From: Eggerthellaceae bacterium
Lineage (GTDB): Bacteria > Actinomycetota > Coriobacteriia > Coriobacteriales > Eggerthellaceae
Length of the DNA: 64,000 nucleotides
NCBI GenBank assembly: GCA_022791455.1
Contig: JAAVZC010000013.1
Location: forward strand, 124,001-188,000
Direction: 5' to 3'
Shown: positions 16,963 through 24,032 of the stretch, piece after piece
Position numbering within the stretch: position 1 is the stretch's first letter
How the letters are laid out: each line of letters opens with the position of its first letter
The notes under the pieces: model-generated
Told to the model about the DNA's origin: nothing
The model's database searches: none
The model's input: only the letters and a program-made list of their open reading frames with translations
Made by a program: the position numbers and the translations under genes

Positions 16963-17907
16963 TTACAGCACTAAGGCAGCCACGGAATTGGCCATGATTG
17001 CGGCAGCGTAAAAGGCTCCGGTCATGACGTTGAAGCCGCCCACTTGGCTCATGGCCGGTATGCGCGAGGGACCGACGAGGGGATTGCTCCAGAGAGCCTT
17101 GAAATTCGCCCAGATTCCAAGCGCCATGAAGGGGAGCACCACGAGCCCCTTCGGGAAGAAATCGCAGATCACGATAACCATGATCACCAAACTCGCCACC
17201 ATAAGGTCATGGTAGACGGAGCGCGCACGGTCATGGCCCAAAAGCACCGGCAGCGTGCGGCGGCCCGCCTCGATGTCCTTCTCGATATCGCAGGTGTTGT
17301 TCGTCATCATGATGAGCCCCACGTTAATGATGCAGGGTACGGCCCAGATGAGCATCAGCCAGTTGAGCCAACCGGTGAGTACCTGGTAGCAGGCAAGGGG
17401 AATAAGGCCGCCCATCACTACACCGCTCACTACCTCGCCAATGGGCAGGTAGGAGATAGGAGTTTTGCCGCCGGAGTAGAGCACCACGATGACTGCCGCC
17501 ACCGCCGCGATGGCCAGGGGAATCCAGCCGGCTACGATAATGGGGTAAATGCCAAGCAGAAACGCCGCCACCAGAAAACCGATAGCCAGGTACAGAGCGT
17601 GCTTGGGGTTCACGTTGTTATAGACAAGCGTAGCATCGGAAACCTCTACGTTGTCGTCGGCGCTGTCAGCACCTTTCACGTAATCGAAGTAATCGTTGAA
17701 GGTGTTTACCGCCGATTGCATGAGCACACAGATAGCCAGCAGCGTGAGAGACAGCGTCCACGAAACGGAGCGGCACGTGGCCATAGCGCAAGCCACCGCC
17801 ACCAAGCAGGGGAGAATAGCTGCCGGCCACGTATGGGGCGCCGCCAACTGCAACGCCATCTTCGACGTCAATCGGCCGTAAGGTTCACTTATTTTAACTT
17901 CAGTCAT
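16963..17907 (-). CDS. menA: 1,4-dihydroxy-2-naphthoate polyprenyltransferase (UbiA family)
   Basis: 314 aa membrane prenyltransferase of menaquinone synthesis. First Asp-rich motif NDYFDYVKGADSADD (about residues 75-89), second motif NNTCDIEKDIEAGRRTLP (about 196-213), and eight to nine TM segments. Start ATG 17907 follows TGGAATC; the longer frame starts in noncoding sequence. The substrate call rests on similarity to MenA rather than other UbiA enzymes and on the typical menaquinone-based respiration of this group. It stands alone. Confidence 0.85.
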   Translation of the reverse strand: MTEVKISEPYGRLTSKMALQLAAPHTWPAAILPCLVAVACAMATCRSVSWTLSLTLLAICVLMQSAVNTFNDYFDYVKGADSADDNVEVSDATLVYNNVNPKHALYLAIGFLVAAFLLGIYPIIVAGWIPLAIAAVAAVIVVLYSGGKTPISYLPIGEVVSGVVMGGLIPLACYQVLTGWLNWLMLIWAVPCIINVGLIMMTNNTCDIEKDIEAGRRTLPVLLGHDRARSVYHDLMVASLVIMVIVICDFFPKGLVVLPFMALGIWANFKALWSNPLVGPSRIPAMSQVGGFNVMTGAFYAAAIMANSVAALVL

Positions 17908-18213
17908 GATTCCATTCGATTCGGTTGAATTAAACAGTGTGTCTATATTAGCGAAAACCGCCGGCGGATAGAGGGATGCGGAGCCGTCACGGCGCAGACG
18001 GATATTCAAAATGCGCCGTCTCAATAATGACGTGATCATAAATAACTTTTTGCTTTGTATATCAACACAAGAGGCAGGAGGGAAGCAGGAGCGGAGCCCA
18101 AAGCCCCAGATCAACAGGTATTATGTAAAAATATTTCTACTTTACATAACATACATTATCCACTTTTTATATTCGCGCAGATACGTGGAGTGATCTTGAG
18201 AACTGTTCTTTGG
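17908..18213. other. AT-rich gene-free region upstream of menA
   Basis: 306 bases with no supported gene. It should hold the menA promoter. A 9-bp inverted repeat, TTATGTAAA (18121-18129) and TTTACATAA (18141-18149), lies downstream of the LexA-box membrane gene; it has no clear U tract and may be an operator or weak terminator. Confidence 0.5.
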
Positions 18214-18717
18214 TTAGTCCCAGATGGATTTCTCGGGCGCGGGATTTCCGAGGCCCTCAGAGCCGTTATAAAGGCTTGAAAAGTCTTGGCTCATGATCAT
18301 TTCCATAATCTGTGGCATTGCAATGGCCAGCCACACGCAGTTCCAAACCAAACTGCAGCTGCTGATAATTATGCTAAAGATTATGGCCCGTTTTATACGA
18401 CGCGAATCTTTGAGGCTCTGAGAGCCGCTGTAAAGCCTTTTAAATTTTCCCATCGATATAATTGCACAAATAAGCGCAACAGAGCTCAGCGCCACGCCGC
18501 CGATAATGAACGAAAACGGGCCGCCGATGCCAGCTATCATCATCAAGGTTCGCAGGTTCTTAAATTCACTGTCGCGATTCACGGGCATTTCACGCGGCTG
18601 CTGCCATTCCTGATGGCTTCCCCCGCTTTGGGCATTCGGATCGGAGCCTGTCGAATTCGCGCGATGCTCAGAATGCTTCATATCTTCGCTTTGGCCGTTT
18701 TCGTTATGCTCCGACAT
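18214..18717 (-). CDS. Unknown membrane protein with upstream LexA box
   Basis: 167 aa, function not recognised. Residues 1-55 are hydrophilic and rich in Ser, Gln, His and Asn; two close hydrophobic segments follow (about 57-90), then a short basic loop (GKFKRLYSGSQSLKDSRRIKR) and a third hydrophobic segment (about 110-135), the layout of DUF4190-like small membrane proteins. AGGGAAG precedes ATG 18717. A perfect GAAC-N4-GTTC LexA-type site (18734-18745) ends 17 bases upstream of the start, so SOS control is inferred. It follows dut on the same strand after 39 bases. Confidence 0.75.
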   Translation of the reverse strand: MSEHNENGQSEDMKHSEHRANSTGSDPNAQSGGSHQEWQQPREMPVNRDSEFKNLRTLMMIAGIGGPFSFIIGGVALSSVALICAIISMGKFKRLYSGSQSLKDSRRIKRAIIFSIIISSCSLVWNCVWLAIAMPQIMEMIMSQDFSSLYNGSEGLGNPAPEKSIWD

Positions 18718-18733
18718 CGCACTTCCCTACTCT

Positions 18734-18745
18734 GAACATTTGTTC
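18734..18745. promoter_or_regulatory. LexA box upstream of unknown membrane gene
   Basis: GAACATTTGTTC, a complete match to the GAAC-N4-GTTC core also found twice at lexA in this window. An extra GAAC half-site lies alongside (GTTCGTTTTTGTTCG on +). Situated between dut and the membrane gene, closer to the latter's start. Confidence 0.7.
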
Positions 18746-18756
18746 GTTTTTGTTCG

Positions 18757-19191
18757 CTATTTAATTCCACTGCTTCCGAACCCGCCCAAGCCCCTGTCGG
18801 AGTCTTCCAACGAGTCCACAAGCACGATATTCACCTCAGGCGCCGCTACCAACATCAGCTGAGCAATGCGATCTCCCGCCGCTACAGAAAACGCCTCATC
18901 TTTGTCCAAATTCACCAGGCTCACGCAGACTTCTCCCCTATAACCGCTGTCTATAAGTCCCGGACCATTAAGCACCGTTACCCCATGTTTCGCGGCGAGC
19001 CCGCTGCGTGGAATCACAAGCCCCGCATAACCATCAGGGATAGCAATGGAAATACCACAATGAACAAGCGTCCTTCCCAAAGGGGGAATGACAACGTCTT
19101 CTGCAGACCGCAGATCCATCGCCGCATCCGACGCATGGGCATACGAAGGCACCAGGCGCGCGTCCTGGGCCATCAAGGGAAGATTGATCAT
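18757..19191 (-). CDS. dut: dUTP diphosphatase
   Basis: 144 aa trimeric dUTPase that hydrolyses dUTP to dUMP, keeping uracil out of DNA. The conserved motifs are all visible: AMDLRSAED (motif 1), IPRSGLAAKHG (2), GPGLIDSGYRGEV (3), GDRIAQLML (4) and RGLGGFGSSG at the C-terminus (5). It starts 8 bases after the nrdR stop, so nrdR-dut probably form an operon linking deoxynucleotide supply and dUTP removal. Confidence 0.95.
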   Translation of the reverse strand: MINLPLMAQDARLVPSYAHASDAAMDLRSAEDVVIPPLGRTLVHCGISIAIPDGYAGLVIPRSGLAAKHGVTVLNGPGLIDSGYRGEVCVSLVNLDKDEAFSVAAGDRIAQLMLVAAPEVNIVLVDSLEDSDRGLGGFGSSGIK

Positions 19192-19199
19192 GGACTTCC

Positions 19200-19646
19200 T
19201 TACGAGATGTCTTTCAGCGCGCCGGCGAACTCATCGACGCTACCGAAATCTTTGTACACGCTCATGAAACGAATATAGGCCACTTCGTCGATGGCGGCCA
19301 ACTTCGCCATAACTTTGTTGCCAAGCTCGGAAGAGGTGATCTCCCGCTGCTGGGAAGAGGCAAGGTCGAGCTCGATGGCATTGATGAGCGCTTCAAGCTG
19401 GTCGTGCGAGACCGGACGCTTGGTGCAGGCGCTCAAAAGGCCGCGCAGCAGCTTCTGATGATCGAAGACCTCGGAAGACCCGTCCCGCTTGATGACGATA
19501 AGCGGAGCCTCCCCAATGCGCTCGTAAGTGGTGAAGCGAAAACCGCACGAGAGGCATTCGCGCCGGCGCCGGATGGCGGCTCCGTCTTCGGCGGAGCGAG
19601 AATCGACCACCTTGGTGTCGGGAAAGCTGCAGGAAGGGCAACGCAT
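19200..19646 (-). CDS. nrdR: Transcriptional repressor NrdR
   Basis: 148 aa repressor of ribonucleotide reductase genes. N-terminal zinc ribbon MRCPSCSFPDTKVVDSR ... CLSCGFRFTTYE and an ATP-cone domain (about residues 49-139) that senses ATP/dATP. ATG 19646 is chosen because the Zn ribbon starts there, as in all NrdR proteins; AAAGAAAGGAAT lies ahead. No reductase gene is in the window. It is co-oriented with dut and lies downstream of the lexA-divergent microprotein, separated by a hairpin. Confidence 0.95.
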   Translation of the reverse strand: MRCPSCSFPDTKVVDSRSAEDGAAIRRRRECLSCGFRFTTYERIGEAPLIVIKRDGSSEVFDHQKLLRGLLSACTKRPVSHDQLEALINAIELDLASSQQREITSSELGNKVMAKLAAIDEVAYIRFMSVYKDFGSVDEFAGALKDIS

Positions 19647-19690
19647 GGCATTCCTTTCTTTAGGTACCAAGACCATAATATAGAAAGGAA

Positions 19691-19727
19691 GGCGCGCCAC
19701 CAAGGAAAAGTTCCAAGGTGGCGCGCC
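19691..19727 (-). terminator. Hairpin between the microprotein gene and nrdR
   Basis: GGCGCGCCACC (19691-19701) pairs with 19717-19727; inner GGAA/TTCC adds four pairs. On the - strand it is followed by TTCCTTTCTATATT, moderately U-rich. It would end the transcript of the 33-codon gene before nrdR. Confidence 0.6.
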
Positions 19728-19777
19728 CGGTGCCGCCAACGCAGCCCAGACGACACCCGGAAAATAGCAAATGACGA

Positions 19778-19879
19778 CTAGACAAACAGCAGCGTGCCGA
19801 AAGAAATAGCGGTGCACAGAACGGAGGCAACGAGGACTTCCAGACGGGTGAAACCACGAAGTTCTTTTTCATTCTCCAT
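19778..19879 (-). CDS. 33-aa membrane microprotein, SOS-controlled, divergent from lexA
   Basis: A 33-codon frame, ATG 19879 to TAG 19778-19780. Residues 1-13 are charged (MENEKELRGFTRL) and 14-33 form one hydrophobic segment ending FGTLLFV. AAGGGGAT lies 5 bases ahead of the ATG. A textbook promoter TTGACA-N17-TATTAT (19950 to 19922 on the - strand) has a LexA box in its spacer and a second box at about +1. Other Gram-positives carry SOS-induced single-TM division inhibitors beside lexA (YneA, SosA, DivS), and E. coli has LexA-controlled TM toxins (TisB). This frame is much shorter than YneA and has no LysM domain. Function is inferred from position only. Confidence 0.68.
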   Translation of the reverse strand: MENEKELRGFTRLEVLVASVLCTAISFGTLLFV

Positions 19880-19896
19880 TTTTATCCCCTTTTCTC

Positions 19897-19926
19897 TTGC
19901 CTAGAACCTTTGTTCGCATATATAAT
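19897..19926 (+). promoter_or_regulatory. Predicted lexA promoter
   Basis: TTGCCT (19897-19902), 18-base spacer and perfect TATAAT (19921-19926). LexA box 1 sits in the spacer and box 2 starts 6 bases after the -10, giving clear autoregulation geometry. Confidence 0.7.
19904..19915. promoter_or_regulatory. LexA box 1 (lexA intergenic region)
   Basis: GAACCTTTGTTC. It lies in the spacer of the predicted lexA promoter and at about +1 of the divergent microprotein promoter. Confidence 0.8.
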
Positions 19927-19950
19927 AGAACGAACAAAAGTTCCTGTCAA
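19922..19950 (-). promoter_or_regulatory. Predicted promoter of the 33-aa microprotein
   Basis: On the - strand: TTGACA (19945-19950), 17-base spacer, TATTAT (19922-19927). The -10 overlaps that of lexA on the other strand. LexA box 2 fills the spacer. The leader to ATG 19879 would be about 35 bases. Confidence 0.72.
19932..19943. promoter_or_regulatory. LexA box 2 (lexA intergenic region)
   Basis: GAACAAAAGTTC, a perfect inverted GAAC/GTTC pair. A third, imperfect site AAACATTTGTTC is at 19959-19970, just before the lexA ribosome site. Confidence 0.85.
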
Positions 19951-19989
19951 CAGAAATAAAACATTTGTTCTAATTCGGAGGTTCGAGTA

Positions 19990-20631
19990 ATGAAGGATAA
20001 AATCACGCGGCGCCAGCAAGCCGTCCTCTCCGCTATCGAAGATTGCATTCGGGAGAAGGGTTATGGCCCCACCGTGCGCGAGGTGTGCCAGTCGCTCGGC
20101 CTCTCCTCCCCTTCCACCGTGCATGTGCACCTGAAGGCGCTCGAGGACAAAGGATTCATCAAGCGCGACCCTCTCAAGTCTCGCTCCATCGCCCTCACGT
20201 ACCCGCTCGATGTCGATGAAGAAGCCATAGTCAACGTGGAGGAGCCTAATTTCCAGAAGATCGTCTCCGTTCCGCTGGTGGGCGACGTGGCTGCTGGAAC
20301 TCCCATTTTGGCGCAGGAGAACATCACCGACACGCTCATGCTTCCCACAGACATTGTGGGCGATGCGCCGTCGTTCATGCTCTCCGTCCACGGGGAATCG
20401 ATGATCGAAGCCGGCATCAACGATGGGGACTTCGTCGTGGTCAAAGAGCAGCCGGTGGCCAACAACGGCGACATTGTGGTGGCCCTTATCGACGATGGCG
20501 CCACCGTCAAAACCTACTACCGCGAATCCGACCACATCCGTCTTCAGCCGGAGAACTCCTCCATGGAGCCCATTCTCACCACCAACTGCTCCATCTGCGG
20601 CAAGGTGGTTGCCGTGTTCCGCCGTATCTAA
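19990..20631 (+). CDS. lexA: LexA repressor
   Basis: 213 aa SOS repressor. N-terminal winged helix-turn-helix (residues 1-70: ITRRQQAVLSAIEDCI ... SPSTVHVHLKALEDKG), Ala-Gly self-cleavage site in GDVAAGTP (about residue 101), catalytic Ser in HGESMIEAG and Lys in TVKTYYR. RecA-stimulated self-cleavage should therefore work. GGAGG lies 10 bases ahead of ATG 19990. It is autoregulated by the three LexA sites upstream; other targets visible here are the 33-aa gene, recA-recX and probably the membrane gene at 18214. Confidence 0.96.
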   Translation: MKDKITRRQQAVLSAIEDCIREKGYGPTVREVCQSLGLSSPSTVHVHLKALEDKGFIKRDPLKSRSIALTYPLDVDEEAIVNVEEPNFQKIVSVPLVGDVAAGTPILAQENITDTLMLPTDIVGDAPSFMLSVHGESMIEAGINDGDFVVVKEQPVANNGDIVVALIDDGATVKTYYRESDHIRLQPENSSMEPILTTNCSICGKVVAVFRRI

Positions 20632-20656
20632 ACCAACGAGCTTCCAAGCCCAAAGA

Positions 20657-20683
20657 AAAGGCCGCACAACGTGCGGCCTTTTT
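20657..20683 (+). terminator. Terminator after lexA
   Basis: 11-bp stem AAAGGCCGCAC (20657-20667) with GTGCGGCCTTT (20671-20681), a 3-base loop and a run of five T. It lies between the convergent lexA and hflX. Confidence 0.9.
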
Positions 20684-20705
20684 CGTAACTTGAAAGAACG
20701 CTCCC

Positions 20706-22019
20706 CTACTCGCTCACGCGATACGGCTCGAACTGGCTGGCGAAGGCGGGCGCCACTCTCAACTGCAGTCGCGTCCCTTCGGCCTCGTGATCTTCGGTGA
20801 CGACCGTGCAGCGGCCGTGGGCCACCGACACAAGATCGCCCCGCTGGTAGGGAATCAGCACCGTCATCTGCACCTCGGTGGCGGCAGCGGCCCTCGAGAT
20901 AGCGGAAATCAGCTGGTCGATGCCGAAGCCCGTGGCTGCGGAAACGAACTGCGCATGGGAGAAGCGCCGCTCCAAACCGGCCAGGGCCTCTTCGTCCAGC
21001 AGGTCGCACTTGTTGAACACCAGGATCGACGGAATGGACTGCGCCTCTATCTGGCCGAGCACTTCGTCCACCGCCTTGATCTGCCCCTCGAATTCCGGAG
21101 ACGACGCATCCACCACATGCAAAATCAAATCCGCACCGTTTATCTCGTCCAGCGTGGACTTAAATGCCTCCACCAGCGTAGTCGGCAGCTTCTGGATGAA
21201 CCCGACCGTGTCGGTCAGGGTGATCTCGCGCCCTTCCGGCAGCTCGAACTTGCGGGTCGTGGAATCGAGGGTGGCGAACAACTTGTCGTAGCTGAGAACG
21301 CCGGCGTCGGTGAGCCGGTTGAGCAGCGAGCTCTTCCCGGCATTGGTGTAGCCGGCAAGGGCCACTTTGAACATGCCGCTGCCGTAGCGGGTCTCCCGTT
21401 GCACCGCCCGCACTTCAGACAGGTGGGCCAGTTCCCGGCGAATGGCGGTAATGCGGTTGCGCACCATGCGGCGGTCAACTTCCAGCTGGCTCTCGCCCTC
21501 GCCGAAGCGGGACCCCACGCCGCCGCCCATGCGGTTGGAGGCCAGATGGGCCCACATGCCGCGAAGCCGCGGGTACAGGTACTGGTTCTGAGCCAGGCGC
21601 ACCTGAAGGCGCCCTTCCTTTGAAGTGGCGTGCAGGGCGAAAATGTCCAAAATGAGGGCGGTACGATCGATTACCTTGACGTCCTTGTCCATGATCTTCT
21701 CAAGGTTGGACTGCTGGGACGGGGTCAGCTCGTCGTCGAAAATAACCAGATCCGCTTCGTTGGCACGGGCGAGTTCGGCAATCTCCTCCGCTTTCCCGCT
21801 CCCTACGAACGTGCGCGGGTTGGGAGACGCCAGCTTCTGGGTAGTCACCGCTACCACGTCGGCGCCGGCGGTATCCGCCAAGCGCCCCAGCTCCGCAAGA
21901 GAAGACTCCAAAGGCCATGCCAATCCGGGGCGGTCCACGCCCACCAGCACCGCCTTCTCGCGAAGCTCTTCAACGCCCGTCGCCGGCCCTTTAACATCTA
22001 CAGAAGAAGAAAAGCCCAT
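20706..22019 (-). CDS. hflX: GTPase HflX
   Basis: 437 aa ribosome-associated GTPase that splits stalled ribosomes in species where it is studied. N-terminal HflX domain with a glycine-rich segment (MGGGVGSRFGEGESQLEVDR), coiled-coil, then the G domain: GYTNAGKSSLL (P-loop), DTVGFI (G3), NKCD (G4). ATG 22019 follows GAGAAAGG and is preferred; an upstream ATG at 22052 would add 11 residues without a good ribosome site. It is downstream of dapF on the same strand. Confidence 0.92.
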   Translation of the reverse strand: MGFSSSVDVKGPATGVEELREKAVLVGVDRPGLAWPLESSLAELGRLADTAGADVVAVTTQKLASPNPRTFVGSGKAEEIAELARANEADLVIFDDELTPSQQSNLEKIMDKDVKVIDRTALILDIFALHATSKEGRLQVRLAQNQYLYPRLRGMWAHLASNRMGGGVGSRFGEGESQLEVDRRMVRNRITAIRRELAHLSEVRAVQRETRYGSGMFKVALAGYTNAGKSSLLNRLTDAGVLSYDKLFATLDSTTRKFELPEGREITLTDTVGFIQKLPTTLVEAFKSTLDEINGADLILHVVDASSPEFEGQIKAVDEVLGQIEAQSIPSILVFNKCDLLDEEALAGLERRFSHAQFVSAATGFGIDQLISAISRAAAATEVQMTVLIPYQRGDLVSVAHGRCTVVTEDHEAEGTRLQLRVAPAFASQFEPYRVSE

Positions 22020-22102
22020 AGGCACCTTTCTCGAAATGGCTGTTTTTGCCATCCTAGCACAGCGGTCGTCTAGAGCCGCATCGCGGCAGGAGAAATACGG
22101 AG

Positions 22103-23014
22103 TTACAGGGTCACCGTTCCCGCGTAGGCGAATGCGGCAGGTCCCGTCATGCGCACCACGCCGTCGGCGCCCCAGTCGATGAACAGGTCTCCGCCCAAAA
22201 GCATCACCTTCGAGGCGCGATCAGTGCGGCCCGTCAGGCAGCCCGCAACCGCTGTCGCGCAGGCGCCGGTACCGCAGGCCAGGGTCTCGCCGCAGCCGCG
22301 CTCGAACACGCGCATCTCGATTCCGCCCTCGACCACCGAAGCAAATTCGACGTTGGTCTTCTCCGGGAAAGCCGGATTCGATTCGAACCAGGCACCAATG
22401 TCATCGATGCGCAACGTCTGCAGGCGCTTGTCAGAAGGGTCGGAGAACAGACTGTCGGGGAGTTCCTGCCAGTGGTCGACGAAGCACACCGCATGGGGGT
22501 TGCCCATGGAAACCGCCGTGAAGCGGAACGTGCCCCACGGGCTCTCGATGGGCACTTTCACCGCCGCTGGCGCCCCTTGACACATGGCGGTTGCCGGAAG
22601 CAGGCAGGGCACTTCGGCCGGATCGGTTACAGGCCGGCCCATCTCCACCGTTGCCTCCGCCAGCTTACCATCGGCATTAAGCTCGAACGCAATCGGCCGC
22701 GGACCGGCAAGCGTGCCGGCCACGAGGCTGCCGCCGGAAGCATCGACCATCCCATGGTCCACCAGGTATTTCGCGAAACAGCGCACGCCGTTTCCGCACA
22801 TCTGCGCAAGGGTGCCGTCGCTGTTGATGTAGTGCATGTAGCCGTCGGCGTCCTCGGCGGGGCGCACGACAATCACGCCGTCGGCGCCAATGCCGAAATG
22901 ACGGTCGCAAAGCCAGCTGACTTGCTCGGCGCTCAATACAATATCGCGCTCGGTTCCGTCGATGAAAATAAAGTCATTGCCCAAGCCGTTCAGCTTTTCA
23001 AAAGCAAGTTCCAT
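22103..23014 (-). CDS. dapF: Diaminopimelate epimerase
   Basis: 303 aa cofactor-free epimerase converting LL-DAP to meso-DAP for lysine and peptidoglycan. Both catalytic cysteines are seen: MCGNGVRCFAKYL (about residues 72-84) and RGCGETLACGTGACA (about 236-250). A somewhat longer loop than usual lies between the two half-domains (residues 100-160). TCCTT on + (AAGGA on -) lies before the ATG. dapA and dapB are 17 kb away in the same window. Confidence 0.95.
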   Translation of the reverse strand: MELAFEKLNGLGNDFIFIDGTERDIVLSAEQVSWLCDRHFGIGADGVIVVRPAEDADGYMHYINSDGTLAQMCGNGVRCFAKYLVDHGMVDASGGSLVAGTLAGPRPIAFELNADGKLAEATVEMGRPVTDPAEVPCLLPATAMCQGAPAAVKVPIESPWGTFRFTAVSMGNPHAVCFVDHWQELPDSLFSDPSDKRLQTLRIDDIGAWFESNPAFPEKTNVEFASVVEGGIEMRVFERGCGETLACGTGACATAVAGCLTGRTDRASKVMLLGGDLFIDWGADGVVRMTGPAAFAYAGTVTL

Positions 23015-23060
23015 AGGGTCTCCTTGTGATCGGTTTTGTCCAGTCTAAGGGGCCACTGTT

Positions 23061-24017
23061 TCAGGACTGTGAAAGGCGACGAATATGTTCCGCCATTTGA
23101 AGGGCAATGGCCTGCGGGTCATAGTCGGTGGCGTCGATCCACTGGATGCGCTCATCGCGACGGAACCACGTCTCTTGGCGCTTGGCGTAGCGGCGAGACG
23201 CCTGCTGGATGGCGGCCACCGCCTCCTCAAGAGAGCACTTCCCCTCGAGCGCGGCCACGATCTCCTTGTAGCCTATGGCCTGCGGGGCGCAGAGGCCCTC
23301 GCGAAAACCACCCTGCAGAAGACCCCGCACTTCGTCTACCAGGCCTTCTTCGACCATAGCCTCCACCCGGCGGTTGATTCGGTCGTAGAGCACCGGCCGA
23401 TCCACCTTCAACCCGAACTGGATGGCGGGCACCGCCTCGCCCAATTGCGCGAGCGCCGCCTTCTGCACGGCGTAGCTCTCCCCTTCTTCCAGAAGCTCCA
23501 GCGCCCGCATCACGCGCTTGCTGTTATGGGGGTGGATGACGGCGGCGCTGGCGGGATCCTTCTCGCCCAGCAGCTGCCAAAGCGCTTCGGCGCCATGAGT
23601 CTCAAGGTAAGCGGCCAGGCGCTCGCGAACCGGGTTATCCGCCTGTTCCCCTGCTGGGAATTGATAATCATCGATGGCAGCCCGTACGTAAAAGCCGGTT
23701 CCCCCGCAGAGGATGGGTAGCTTTCCACGGGCGGAGATGTCTTCGAAACATTCGCGTGCATAGGCCTGGAACAGCGCCGCGGAATAGGGTTCGCCCGGGT
23801 CCACCAGGTCGAGGCCCCAATGGGGCACCGCGCGTTCGGCGGGCACAACCTTTCCCGTGCCGATGTCCATGCCGCGGTAAATCTGCATGGAGTCGGCACT
23901 GATAATTTCGCCGTCCGTAAGTTTGGCCAGCTCGATGGCGCACTGGGATTTGCCCGAAGCCGTGGGGCCGACGATCACCGCGACCTTCGACGCAACCAGG
24001 GCCTGGGGGGAAGCCAT
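23061..24017 (-). CDS. miaA: tRNA dimethylallyltransferase
   Basis: 318 aa enzyme that prenylates A37 of tRNAs reading UNN codons, the step before MiaB. P-loop VGPTASGKS (about residues 15-23), the DSMQIYRGMDIGTGK segment and GGTGFYVRA are diagnostic. ATG 24017 is preceded by GGAGGAA; the longer frame begins at a GTG at 24029 inside that site. It follows miaB by 15 bases, an expected operon pair. Confidence 0.95.
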   Translation of the reverse strand: MASPQALVASKVAVIVGPTASGKSQCAIELAKLTDGEIISADSMQIYRGMDIGTGKVVPAERAVPHWGLDLVDPGEPYSAALFQAYARECFEDISARGKLPILCGGTGFYVRAAIDDYQFPAGEQADNPVRERLAAYLETHGAEALWQLLGEKDPASAAVIHPHNSKRVMRALELLEEGESYAVQKAALAQLGEAVPAIQFGLKVDRPVLYDRINRRVEAMVEEGLVDEVRGLLQGGFREGLCAPQAIGYKEIVAALEGKCSLEEAVAAIQQASRRYAKRQETWFRRDERIQWIDATDYDPQAIALQMAEHIRRLSQS

Positions 24018-24032
24018 TGGTTCCTCCACCGG

